Positions 32,658 through 40,136 are shown, numbered from the stretch's first letter. The stretch: DNA of 40,686 bases from Bacteroidota bacterium (GCA_021324685.1 JAJPIQ010000086.1:1-40686); one strand, 5' to 3'. Translations and numbers: made by a program. The notes: generated by a model not told the origin, from the letters alone.

Positions 32658-32927
32658 AAAAAACAACGACCAAACAATGTTAACTTGGTCGGCCGCAGGG
32701 CAAATAATGCGCCATGCCTCCATTTCTATCGAATACGCTAAATTATTGCAGGGGAAAGATAGAGACCGTAGCGAAACGCTACAGTCTGTATTCTGATACG
32801 CTACGATACCGTAAGAATCTTACACGACGGGAACATATCCTTTCCGTGCAGATAGGATGGGCGCTGTGTATGTCATGAGTTAAGCGGATGATTCTATACT
32901 GGCGTCATAATTGCCGCACCATCGAGC
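32658..32927. promoter_or_regulatory. Divergent promoter region between two porin genes
   Basis: This 270-bp gap separates two porin genes transcribed away from each other. It holds two inverted repeats. CGACCAA (32667-32673) and TTGGTCG (32685-32691) flank 11 bases, close to the minus-strand start. GTAGCG-AAA-CGCTAC (32768-32782) is perfect, and another CGCTAC follows at about 32799. The second element lies near the middle of the gap and could be an operator serving both directions. No promoter boxes are assigned. Confidence 0.55.
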
Positions 32928-34019
32928 ATGAAGACGACCCGAATTGTCATTTTATTAACATTATGGTTGGGAATTAATCCCAGCAGGTCACTTGCGCAGA
33001 CCTGGGACACGCTATCGACGCGCGGCGAATCGAGTTCTTTTGAAATGTGGACCTATTTGGAACCCTATTTTGCATACGATCTCAATGATCCGGCTTCGCA
33101 TAACATCCCCTATCTCTATAATTACAGCCGTCACAATGAGTTCAATCTCAATCTTGCTCTTATTGAAGCCGATTATCAGGGCGAGCACATGCGAACGACA
33201 ATAGGATTACAGACCGGAACGTATCCCATGATGAATTATAGTGCGGAACCCTCGCTGTTCCAGCATATCTACCAGGCATTTGGCGGCGTTCAGATTGCGC
33301 CCGATCTTTGGTTCGACGCCGGCATATTTTCTTCCCACATCGGGATCGAATCTGCGCTCGGCAAGGAAGAATGGACGCTCACACGTTCACTCTGCGCCGA
33401 GAACAGCCCGTATTTCGAGACGGGCGCGCGCATGGCATACGATCCCGAAGGGCCGTGGAGCTTCGGACTCTACGTGCTTAATGGCTGGCAAAATATCGCC
33501 GACCTGAATTCGAATAAAGCGCTCGGAACCCAAATACAATTCACGTTCGATAGCGCTGTAACGCTGAACTCCAGCACGTTTTACGGAAATGAAAAGCCGG
33601 ACAACGCCAAACAGTGGCGCTTCTTCCATGATTTTTATGTCTTGTGGACCATCAGTCCCACCATAGGGATTTCGGGAACGTTCGATATCGGATGGCAGCA
33701 ATCCGCGCCGCACAGCGCGAGCAGTGACCGCTGGTACACCTTTGCGCTTATCGGACATTATCAGTTTGCAGACCACTGGGCGATCGGACTTCGCGGCGAG
33801 GAATACAACGATCCGGCAGGAGTCATTGTACCGACGGGGACACCGAATGGGTACCAAACTTTTGGTTATTCGGGGAATATCGACTATATTGTATCCGAAC
33901 ACGCCACACTCCGGTTTGAAGCGAAGCATTATTCGAGTAGAGACGATATTTTCGTCAAAGATAACACACCGACGAATGGCAGCACGGTCCTGACATCCGC
34001 ACTTGGAATCGAATTTTAG
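32928..34019 (+). CDS. BBP2-type outer-membrane beta-barrel porin (plus arm of potassium locus)
   Basis: The product is 363 residues with a signal peptide (RIVILLTLWLGINPSRSLAQ). It lacks the Pro/Thr linker of the minus-arm porin and is about 120 residues shorter, but shares the barrel pattern: DLWFDAGIFSSHIGIESAL, GLYVLNGWQNIADLNSNKA and a terminal strand ending TSALGIEF. NGWQ in the middle also occurs in the minus-arm porin, which supports common ancestry. The first gene of the plus arm, it is followed by the DUF2254 gene after a 159-bp gap. Confidence 0.85.
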   Translation: MKTTRIVILLTLWLGINPSRSLAQTWDTLSTRGESSSFEMWTYLEPYFAYDLNDPASHNIPYLYNYSRHNEFNLNLALIEADYQGEHMRTTIGLQTGTYPMMNYSAEPSLFQHIYQAFGGVQIAPDLWFDAGIFSSHIGIESALGKEEWTLTRSLCAENSPYFETGARMAYDPEGPWSFGLYVLNGWQNIADLNSNKALGTQIQFTFDSAVTLNSSTFYGNEKPDNAKQWRFFHDFYVLWTISPTIGISGTFDIGWQQSAPHSASSDRWYTFALIGHYQFADHWAIGLRGEEYNDPAGVIVPTGTPNGYQTFGYSGNIDYIVSEHATLRFEAKHYSSRDDIFVKDNTPTNGSTVLTSALGIEF

Positions 34020-34178
34020 GAATTTGCATAATGCTATGATGATCGTAGCGTTTTGCCATAGGTGGGTATTCATCAGGCAGGAAAAATCCGCAGATTCCTA
34101 AATTTTGGCTTTGGCATTCTCCTTGCGTTTTTTGACCGTCAGTGACGTGTTGCGGATTCTTTTCTTTCATTCCTAACG

Positions 34179-35507
34179 ATGCTCGGCCCTAAAACGTCGG
34201 TCCTTCGCTCCCAGCGCGACATCAATCTTTGGCGTATCCCCCTGTTGCTATCCCTTGCGGCGGTCGGGCTGTTCGCGGTCACGATGGTTCCGGACGTGCT
34301 CGCAGCGATGGGAATCATTCATATTCCCTCCTGGCTCACGATGGGCAGTATTGACGACGCTCGCGCGATCCTGAGCGCAACGATGGGTGCCGTCGCGACC
34401 GTGCTCGCGCTCATTTTTTCAGTGGCGTTGCTTGTGCTTTCCATGATCGCCACCCTGTTCGGGCCGAGGCTGCTCTACCGGTTCCTGCAGGATAAAGTGA
34501 CCCAGATGACGATCGGCATTTTTATGGCTACGTTCGTCTATATCTCGTTAGTGTTCCTCGTCACGCATCAAACTTCCGATTCCACATTCATTCCCCAGAT
34601 CTCCCTCATCATGAGTTGGGTGCTGGTCGTTGTAAGCTTTGGCTTTTTGGTCTATTATAGTCATCGGATCGCGACCTCGATCCAGAACCCCGATCTGGTC
34701 GCGCATGTGGCGGGCGATATCTATCCGCATGCCTCGAATGCACACGAGCGAGGAACATTCGAAGGGATCGGAGTAGCACCCGAGGACGACATCGTTCTTC
34801 GCGAGGCATCGGAAGGCGCGGTCATTCGAAGCACGAAAAGTGGCTATTTGCAGTTTATCGATCATGAAGTGTTGGTGCTCGCCACACAAAAAGTGGGAGC
34901 GAAAATTATTTTTCGGTTCCGTCCGGGACAATTTATTTTGCGCGGGGAAGAGCTTGCCAGTGTTTGCCCACCGGAAGATATCACCGTTCTTCACGACGCG
35001 ATCCACCGAAGTGTAAAAATCGGCAATCATCGCACGCTTACCCAGGACAGCGAATTCGGCATCGCACAAATCGTCGAAATTGCCATTCGGGCGCTCAGCC
35101 CCGCCGTGAACGATACCTTCACCGGTATGGCGTGTGTCGATTGGCTCGGGGATGTCCTGATCGGTCTCGCGGAAAATCCGCCGCTCGAGGGGAACTGGTT
35201 CGATCTCGATGGAACATTGCGTGTCTGGATGCCGGCTATTCGTTTGGAACGTTTAGCAAAACACGCATTCGATCTCATTCGGCAATCGGCCGTGCAAAAT
35301 CCAGCGGTGCTGATCCGTCAGCTCGATTCGATCCGCCGCCTCGCGCCTCGCATGCCGGAACCGGCCAAACTCGTATTGGCGGAACAAACAAAAGCGATCC
35401 GCGATACCGAAGTGACGGATGTTGCGGCGATGGATCGCCGAGATATCGAGAGGGCCGTCGAACGCGCACGACGGGCGCTCAAAATGGACACTCATTTCTG
35501 GGAATAA
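34179..35507 (+). CDS. DUF2254 membrane protein
   Basis: The product is 442 residues. Four hydrophobic segments occupy the N-terminal half: about 15-38, 65-95 (AVATVLALIFSVALLVLSMI), 106-128 and 145-165. The C-terminal half is soluble and contains the DUF2254 landmarks YLQFIDHEVL, FRPGQFILRGE, RTLTQDSEFGIAQIVEIAIR and LSPAVNDTFTGM. DUF2254 proteins are inner-membrane proteins of unknown function. The gene is followed by a small membrane-protein gene and a KdpA paralogue, which hints at a link to cation handling. Confidence 0.88.
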   Translation: MLGPKTSVLRSQRDINLWRIPLLLSLAAVGLFAVTMVPDVLAAMGIIHIPSWLTMGSIDDARAILSATMGAVATVLALIFSVALLVLSMIATLFGPRLLYRFLQDKVTQMTIGIFMATFVYISLVFLVTHQTSDSTFIPQISLIMSWVLVVVSFGFLVYYSHRIATSIQNPDLVAHVAGDIYPHASNAHERGTFEGIGVAPEDDIVLREASEGAVIRSTKSGYLQFIDHEVLVLATQKVGAKIIFRFRPGQFILRGEELASVCPPEDITVLHDAIHRSVKIGNHRTLTQDSEFGIAQIVEIAIRALSPAVNDTFTGMACVDWLGDVLIGLAENPPLEGNWFDLDGTLRVWMPAIRLERLAKHAFDLIRQSAVQNPAVLIRQLDSIRRLAPRMPEPAKLVLAEQTKAIRDTEVTDVAAMDRRDIERAVERARRALKMDTHFWE

Positions 35508-35511
35508 AGTA

Positions 35512-35748
35512 GTGGATGCCTTAACCCTGTTCGGCCTTATTGCCGTGACCGCGATGCTCGCGTGCTATGCGCTCGAGAACTATGCTCCGGTATTCATCCT
35601 CGCCTTTGCGTGTGCCTGTGTGATGGGATCCGTGTATGGATTCCTGCAAGGTGCATGGCCGTTCGGCATCGTAGAGGCGATCTGGTCGCTGGTTGCCGTT
35701 CGCCGATGGCTTGCCAAACGCCGTGAAATTTCGAGGCGTTTTTTTTAA
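35512..35748 (+). CDS. Small two-helix membrane protein between DUF2254 and the second KdpA
   Basis: The product is 78 residues from a GTG at 35512, 5 bases after the DUF2254 stop. No ATG fits, since the frame upstream shadows the DUF2254 gene. There are two hydrophobic helices (about 2-18, ALTLFGLIAVTAMLACYAL, and 26-45, VFILAFACACVMGSVYGFL), then QGAWPFGIVEAIWSLVAVRR and a basic tail. I recall similar small proteins in many genomes, but without a function. It ends 9 bases before the KdpA paralogue start, so the two are probably translated from one message. Confidence 0.75.
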   Translation: MDALTLFGLIAVTAMLACYALENYAPVFILAFACACVMGSVYGFLQGAWPFGIVEAIWSLVAVRRWLAKRREISRRFF

Positions 35749-35757
35749 TCCATCCTC

Positions 35758-37473
35758 ATGTCGATTCACCTGCTCGAACCGATCGCACTCTTCCTACTGC
35801 TGCTTGCGGTTACCAAACCGCTCGGAACGTATATGTTTTGCGTGTTCTCGGGGGAGCGGACGGCGCTCACAAAAGTTCTCGGTCCCCTCGAACGATTAAT
35901 TTACAAACTCTGCCGCGTCCATGCTCGCGAAGAAATGCACTGGAGTCGATATTCGCTCTCACTCCTGCTCTTCAGTGTTGTGGGAACGCTTGTTCTGTAC
36001 GCGGTCGTCCGCCTGCAGTATGTCCTTCCCGGGAATCCCATGGGCGTTCGCGCTCTGGCTCCCGATCTTTCCTTCAACACGGCAGTGAGCTTCGTTACCG
36101 GAACAAGCTGGCAAGCCTACGCCGGTGAATCGACGATGAGTTATGTTACCGACATGGCTGGGATTGCCGTGCAGGATTTCCTCTCGGCTGCCGCGGGACT
36201 TGCGGTGGCGATCGCGATCGTTCGCGGCATGGCCCTCTCCAAAGTAGAAAGCCTTGGAAATTTCTGGGTGGACCTTGTTCGCTCGACGCTCTACATTCTG
36301 GTCCCACTCTCCATTGTGGGGAGCGTTATCTTCATCGCGGGCGGCGTCATTCAGAATTTCTCGCCCTCGATCACGGCTTCGACCGTCGAAGGCGCGCGGC
36401 AAATACTTCCCATGGGGCCGGTTGCGAGCGAGGAGATCATCAAGCTCCTCAGCGCGTCCGACGGCGGAGCGTTCTTCAATGCCAGTTCCGCCCATCCCTT
36501 CGAAAACCCGAGCGCATTTGTGAACTTCCTTCAGATCATCGCGCTGCTCCTCATTCCTGCCGCGCTCACGTACACGTTCGGCTGCATGGTGAAGGACCGC
36601 CGGCAGGGATGGGTCCTCTTCGGGGTGATGAGCGTGCTTCTCTTCGCCGGAGGGTTGGGAATGTATGCAGCCGAAGCGCATGGGAATCCTTCCATTGCCC
36701 ATCGTTCGATCGGCGCGAACGCCACCCAGCCGAATATGGAAGGGAAGGAGGTTCGATTCGGCATTGTAAGCTCCACCCTGTACGAGACAACGTCCACGGC
36801 AACGTCCGATGGCTCGACGAACGCTTCCATCGACAGCATGACGCCGCTCGGAGGGATGGTCGCGCTCGTGAATATGATGCTCGGGGAAATTATTTTTGGA
36901 GGAGTGGGTTCCGGGTTGTACGGGATGCTCCTCTTCGTGGTGCTCACGGTGTTCCTGGCGGGACTCATGATCGGCCGCACACCCGAATATCTCGGAAAAA
37001 AGATACAAGCACGGGAAGTCAAGCTTGCACTGCTTGCGATGCTGCCCACGACGTTTTGCGCGCTCGGGTGTTCCGCGTGGGCTTCGGTTTCGCCCGCGGC
37101 CCTGAAGGGCCTTGGGAACTCCGGCACGCACGGACTGACGGAACTTCTTTACGCCTTCACCTCCACCGCCTCGAACAACGGCTCCGCGATGGCGAGCCTG
37201 AATGCGAACACCCACTTCTGGAACATCACCACCGGACTGGCGATGCTCGCAGGCCGCTTTACGACCATGATCGCCATGCTCGCGATGGCCGGCGGCCTTG
37301 CACAAAAGACCGCCGCCGAACCGACGCCATTTGTCTTCCCGACCAACACGTTCCTCTTCGGCGCCCTCCTTGTGGCGGTGATCTTCATCGTCGGCGGTCT
37401 GACCTATTTCCCCTCACTTGCGCTCGGTCCTATTCTCGAACATTTACAAATGGTAGCAGGGAAGGTGTTTTAG
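35758..37473 (+). CDS. Second KdpA paralogue with altered filter loops, no partner kdpB
   Basis: The product is 571 residues, clearly KdpA along its full length and collinear with the canonical copy in this window. Of the four filter loops only the third (DSMTPLGGMVALVNMM) is close to normal. Loop 1 is FVTGTSWQAYAGE (Gly and Ser where TNTN has Asn). Loop 2 is LSASDGGAFFNAS, where the canonical copy has LGTNGGGFFNAN. Loop 4 is TASNNGSAMASL where the canonical copy has ATGNNGSAFAGL. No kdpB, kdpC or kdpF is nearby on this strand. It forms an operon-like row with a porin, DUF2254 and a 78-residue membrane protein. It might replace KdpA in the pump, work as a separate channel-like protein, or have changed ion choice; all three are inference. 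The frame is intact. Confidence 0.95.
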   Translation: MSIHLLEPIALFLLLLAVTKPLGTYMFCVFSGERTALTKVLGPLERLIYKLCRVHAREEMHWSRYSLSLLLFSVVGTLVLYAVVRLQYVLPGNPMGVRALAPDLSFNTAVSFVTGTSWQAYAGESTMSYVTDMAGIAVQDFLSAAAGLAVAIAIVRGMALSKVESLGNFWVDLVRSTLYILVPLSIVGSVIFIAGGVIQNFSPSITASTVEGARQILPMGPVASEEIIKLLSASDGGAFFNASSAHPFENPSAFVNFLQIIALLLIPAALTYTFGCMVKDRRQGWVLFGVMSVLLFAGGLGMYAAEAHGNPSIAHRSIGANATQPNMEGKEVRFGIVSSTLYETTSTATSDGSTNASIDSMTPLGGMVALVNMMLGEIIFGGVGSGLYGMLLFVVLTVFLAGLMIGRTPEYLGKKIQAREVKLALLAMLPTTFCALGCSAWASVSPAALKGLGNSGTHGLTELLYAFTSTASNNGSAMASLNANTHFWNITTGLAMLAGRFTTMIAMLAMAGGLAQKTAAEPTPFVFPTNTFLFGALLVAVIFIVGGLTYFPSLALGPILEHLQMVAGKVF

Positions 37474-37496
37474 CAGTAGCAGGGAAGGTGTTTTAG
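37453..37496 (+). repeat. 21-bp tandem duplication across the KdpA paralogue stop codon
   Basis: GTAGCAGGGAAGGTGTTTTA plus G occurs at 37453-37473 and again at 37476-37496. The first copy encodes the last six residues (VAGKVF) and the stop. The second lies just after the stop and is not translated with the gene. Confidence 0.92.
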
Positions 37497-37515
37497 GGAA
37501 CCCGCCACAACAAAT

Positions 37516-37545
37516 CGGGCCGCGATCCTTGCGGATAGCGGCCCG
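37516..37545. terminator. Strong hairpin between converging genes
   Basis: CGGGCCGC (37516-37523) and GCGGCCCG (37538-37545) pair perfectly, with an inner ATCC/GGAT stem. It lies between the converging KdpA paralogue and RRM genes. A T-containing tail (ATTTGTTG) is present only on the minus strand. Confidence 0.6.
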
Positions 37546-37582
37546 TGAAACAGGTCCCACGCGGAGGTGGGAAGTATTCGAA

Positions 37583-37882
37583 TTACTGCGCGTGGTTCGT
37601 GCCCGTGAGCGACATCTCCGGAGCCGGAGTGAAATGCTCCTTCTTCGGATTGGCCTTGCGCACGGTGATCGTACGATTGCTGAAACTCGTTTGGTCCAGC
37701 GCGGTGATCGCCTTTTGGGCGTGTTCGTCGTTTGGCATTGTCGCAAAGGCGAAGCCCTTGCTCTTGTTCGTTTCTTTGTCCGTCGCCACGCGGACCTTTT
37801 CCACTTCGCCAAACGGCGTAAGCAAATTGGTTAACTGGGCTTCGGTGGTCTCATAGTCGATTCCGCCAATGAATAATTTCAT
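37583..37882 (-). CDS. RRM-domain RNA-binding protein
   Basis: This 99-residue protein consists of one RNA-recognition motif (about 1-77) and a short tail. RNP2 is KLFIGGI (2-8) and RNP1 is KSKGFAFATM (about 40-49), with the aromatic residues that stack on RNA. Single-RRM proteins of this type are common in cyanobacteria and Bacteroidota, often cold-induced, and bind single-stranded RNA in the cytoplasm. It is a single-gene unit. The leader region upstream (37883 onward) carries repeated CATCGGTC elements that could fold in the mRNA, and might be a self-regulatory site. Confidence 0.92.
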   Translation of the reverse strand: MKLFIGGIDYETTEAQLTNLLTPFGEVEKVRVATDKETNKSKGFAFATMPNDEHAQKAITALDQTSFSNRTITVRKANPKKEHFTPAPEMSLTGTNHAQ

Positions 37883-38237
37883 AGGATTGATCTGATGGAA
37901 ATGCGTGAAGGCACAGGACCGATGAACTCCATCGGTCAGATGAGTTCCATCGGTCAGGCGTGTGATCGGTCTAATAGAGTTGGAAGGGAGTTGGAAAGAA
38001 AGCTCGCCGCTTCAAATGCTTCCGCAGTTCAAAGGCAAATCTTCAGATCGGTTCTCGACCAAATACTGGAAGGCCAACGGAGGAGGGTTCCCAACCGCGA
38101 CGATCGCTCGACACGGCGAAGGTCCTCATCCAAGCGCGAATACGACACTTTTCGTATCACTGCACCAATTGACAGGGGTATAACCTAACGGGCACGCAAA
38201 TCGTTACAGTTTGCACAGCAGATCGTTAGAGAGCAGA
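37883..38237. other. Intergenic region with inverted and direct CATCGGTC elements
   Basis: This 355-bp gap lies between the divergent RRM and 72-residue hypothetical genes. GACCGATG (37917-37924) and CATCGGTC (37930-37937) form an 8-bp inverted repeat. CATCGGTC repeats 18 bases later at 37948-37955, as part of an imperfect 18-bp tandem duplication. Two plus-strand frames are open through the rest (about 37895-38188), but neither has a family match, ribosome binding site or neighbour support, so no gene is called. Confidence 0.5.
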
Positions 38238-38456
38238 ATGAGCAGGGCATTCGTCAAAGAGTCCGAAGGGGAGTGGCTGGGTGATGTCGCTCCCGATATC
38301 GCCGCGCTGGAACGGTTCCTTACGCGCGAATACGGCGAGAAGGTCTACTTCGTCCGAACGGCGCGCGACCCCGGCACCGGCCGCGAGGTCCACGAGATGA
38401 GCAATGGGAACTGCTACGCGCTCGATGACGACGGAAGATGGACCACCGTGGGATAA
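38238..38456 (+). CDS. Small conserved hypothetical protein
   Basis: The product is 72 residues from the ATG at 38238; the frame is open from 38211. The start MSRAFVKESEGEWLGDVAPD and the middle DPGTGREVHEMSNGNCYAL resemble a widespread short hypothetical family beginning MSRAFVKE that I recall but cannot name. There is no membrane segment and no metal motif. The stop is followed directly, in the same frame, by the remnant of a DUF4258-type gene. Confidence 0.6.
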   Translation: MSRAFVKESEGEWLGDVAPDIAALERFLTREYGEKVYFVRTARDPGTGREVHEMSNGNCYALDDDGRWTTVG

Positions 38457-38630
38457 GCGGAAATTGCGCCGCGAGCGAAGAGGGAAGTAGTTTTGCTATT
38501 GGGTTTTACGAACCGGAACCGGCCACTGCACCTTCATGTATCCCGAATGCCTGGAGCTTGTGTAAGGCTCATCACGATCTACGAACCAAATTCCCGGGAA
38601 TGGGTTGAAAATTATTCGAAACGGAAATGA
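38457..38630 (+). pseudogene. Truncated DUF4258-type toxin gene (3' part only)
   Basis: The frame ending TGA at 38628-38630 reads LLLGFTNRNRPLHLHVSRM, later VRLITIYEPNSREW and NYSKRK. This is the second half of DUF4258 toxin-like proteins (...GF...RPLHV.v......iITvYEP....W). It has no start codon or first half: directly upstream, in the same frame, is the stop of the preceding gene. The stop overlaps the YgiT-type gene start by three bases (ATGA), the normal arrangement of intact DUF4258/YgiT pairs. Confidence 0.7.
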
Positions 38631-38863
38631 ACACTTTTACTTGTCATATTTGCGGTGCGCACGAAGCGGAGCAGAAGCTTATTAGCGAGACGTTCCAGGT
38701 TCGAGGAGAGACCGTACTAATCGAGCACATTCCGGCGAAAGAATGCCGCCAATGTGGGGAAGTGATCTTCGATCTTGAAACGGCGGAGCATATTCGTGCC
38801 ATGCTTCACGATGGAACTCGGCCTGACCGGCGAGTTTCCATCCCCGTTTATGAATTTGCGTGA
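38627..38863 (+). CDS. YgiT-type zinc finger protein (MqsA-like antitoxin)
   Basis: The product is 78 residues. Two Cys pairs, CHICGA (6-11) and ECRQCGEV (about 39-46), form the zinc-binding part of the YgiT/MqsA N-terminal domain. The tail (FDLETAEHIRAML) is helical and there is no HTH of full-length MqsA. Such proteins usually pair with a DUF4258 toxin encoded directly upstream. Here that toxin is truncated, so this looks like an orphaned antitoxin. It may still bind relatives elsewhere in the genome. Confidence 0.85.
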   Translation: MNTFTCHICGAHEAEQKLISETFQVRGETVLIEHIPAKECRQCGEVIFDLETAEHIRAMLHDGTRPDRRVSIPVYEFA

Positions 38864-38920
38864 GCCGATCCCCCCTTCGCGAAGCACAGAGAAAAAATGG
38901 GCGAGGGAACCTGGAAGATC

Positions 38921-39178
38921 TTAATTCTCGTGGTACCGCTCGCCGGCGGGATGGGCAAGGTCGCGCTCGATGCGCGTTAGCTCCCCCGGTTCCATCGTGG
39001 TCGTGCCGAGATTGTGCCCCTGCCACGCGCCATAAAGAGCGGGAGGGATCAGCGGCCCGGAATCGATCTTCCGCCGCTTCCACTTTTTGATAAAGTAGTA
39101 CCCGAACACAACCCACGCGCCCGCCATCACAAGCGCCACCAGCCCCTGAATAATAAGTGCAAGCAACTGCGCAGACAT
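38921..39178 (-). CDS. Small single-helix membrane protein of unknown function
   Basis: The product is 85 residues from the ATG at 39178. One membrane helix (LLALIIQGLVALVMAGAWVV, about 4-23) is followed by a basic KKWKRRK patch and a soluble tail. The frame is open further to an ATG at 39292, which would overlap the start codon of the next plus-strand gene as CATG; the shorter start is preferred because the helix is then N-terminal. No family is recognised. Confidence 0.55.
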   Translation of the reverse strand: MSAQLLALIIQGLVALVMAGAWVVFGYYFIKKWKRRKIDSGPLIPPALYGAWQGHNLGTTTMEPGELTRIERDLAHPAGERYHEN

Positions 39179-39290
39179 GCCAGAATAATCCGCGGGTTGG
39201 GCAAATTGATTCCGAAAATTCGCTGCAGGAATGGTGGGGTTTTGCGGGAACGCGCGATAGGTGCCCGGTTTGTTGGTGGGAATTTCAAAC

Positions 39291-39830
39291 ATGCCGAAAC
39301 GCCGAAGGCTTGATTTCGAGATTGATAAGCTTACGAACTCGATCGAGAATGTTCGCACCGGAGAAATTTTTGAAACGGACGTCCTGCGATTGGGTAAGAA
39401 GGATGAGTTTGCACTTCGGCAATTGAAATGGGCTTTTAACTGGACCGCGGAGCTGGAAGAGCGGAATCGTGAGGTCCATGCCCTTGCAATGAAGATCAAT
39501 CCAGCCGTGTGGCAAGGACTTGTAAGCTCCGAGGATCCGGGCGATCACATCTTTATGCACCTGCTTGAGACCGCCCCATTCAATAGAGGCCGCGGTAAAC
39601 AGTATGACGGGGTAGCGGGTAATTTGGTGGCATTCCTTTGCAAAACCTCTTTCGAAAAAGGCTATGGGGGAATCGTTGTATTTGAAGCCAAGACTCGTCT
39701 TATCAAACACTATGAAGAATCGCTGAAAGCGCAACGAATTACTGGTTCTCGAATGTTTATTGGGACGAAAGAAGCTTACCGGTTAGTTATACAATACTTT
39801 CCAAAATTTGACAATGATAGATCCCGATAA
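39291..39830 (+). CDS. Putative GNAT-like protein, first gene of a small two-gene cassette
   Basis: The product is 179 residues. The N-terminal half is charged and helical (LRQLKWAFNWTAELEERNRE). The second half, VAGNLVAFLCKTSFEKGYGG, IVVFEAKTRLIKHYEES and GSRMFIGTKEAYRLV, resembles a GNAT-type acetyltransferase fold with FxAKTxLIxHYxxxLxAxxxxxxRMFI seen in small cassette proteins of Bacteroidota. It overlaps the next 60-residue gene by 17 bases. The pairing suggests a toxin-antitoxin-type cassette, but the acetyltransferase site is not clear. The family call is tentative. Confidence 0.55.
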   Translation: MPKRRRLDFEIDKLTNSIENVRTGEIFETDVLRLGKKDEFALRQLKWAFNWTAELEERNREVHALAMKINPAVWQGLVSSEDPGDHIFMHLLETAPFNRGRGKQYDGVAGNLVAFLCKTSFEKGYGGIVVFEAKTRLIKHYEESLKAQRITGSRMFIGTKEAYRLVIQYFPKFDNDRSR

Positions 39831-39996
39831 ATCGAAATGGGATGACTTAGTAGTGGTGAGCAGAAAGCTCACCTCAGAGGACAAACGCGAGATCAGCGAG
39901 TTCCTAAAGGCCCATCGGGCCCAACTTGCCGGCACCAAAAAGACCGGGAAAATACCGCGCGCGCCTCGGAAGGCAAATGCCAGGGTGAAAAAGTAA
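39814..39996 (+). CDS. Small basic protein, probable partner of the GNAT-like gene
   Basis: The product is 60 residues from the ATG at 39814; a TTG two codons earlier is also in frame. The segment KWDDLVVVSRKLTSEDKREI and SEFLKAHRAQL is helical, with a Lys/Arg-rich tail that may bind nucleic acid. It overlaps the end of the GNAT-like gene by 17 bases, the usual arrangement of coupled pairs. No family name is recognised; an antitoxin role is inference. Confidence 0.55.
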   Translation: MIDPDKSKWDDLVVVSRKLTSEDKREISEFLKAHRAQLAGTKKTGKIPRAPRKANARVKK

Positions 39997-40136
39997 CCCC
40001 GCACTCCTCGCTTCCCGCGAAGCCCGCCACGGCGGGCCGAAAAAATCGCTGCGGGGGCGGCAAGAACAGTACTTTACGCCTTTAGGACGGTTGTGGAGCG
40101 TGGGCACTTATTCTTTTGAATTGGGTTTCAAATTTT

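Noticed and set aside
32658-32927. c-di-AMP or other riboswitch ahead of the potassium locus
   Set aside because: No ydaO-like conserved core was seen; only simple inverted repeats.
35959-37305. 448-codon minus-strand open frame
   Set aside because: It is the antisense shadow of the KdpA paralogue; the product is Arg/His/Glu-rich with no domain.
37962-38183. 73-codon plus-strand frame with an NGGGF segment, first thought to be a kdpA or methyltransferase relic
   Set aside because: The similarity is a few residues only and does not extend; no ribosome binding site.
40022-40037. GCCCGCC-AC-GGCGGGC hairpin as terminator
   Set aside because: It is followed by an A-run on the plus strand and by CG-rich sequence on the minus strand, so it lacks a U-tract either way.
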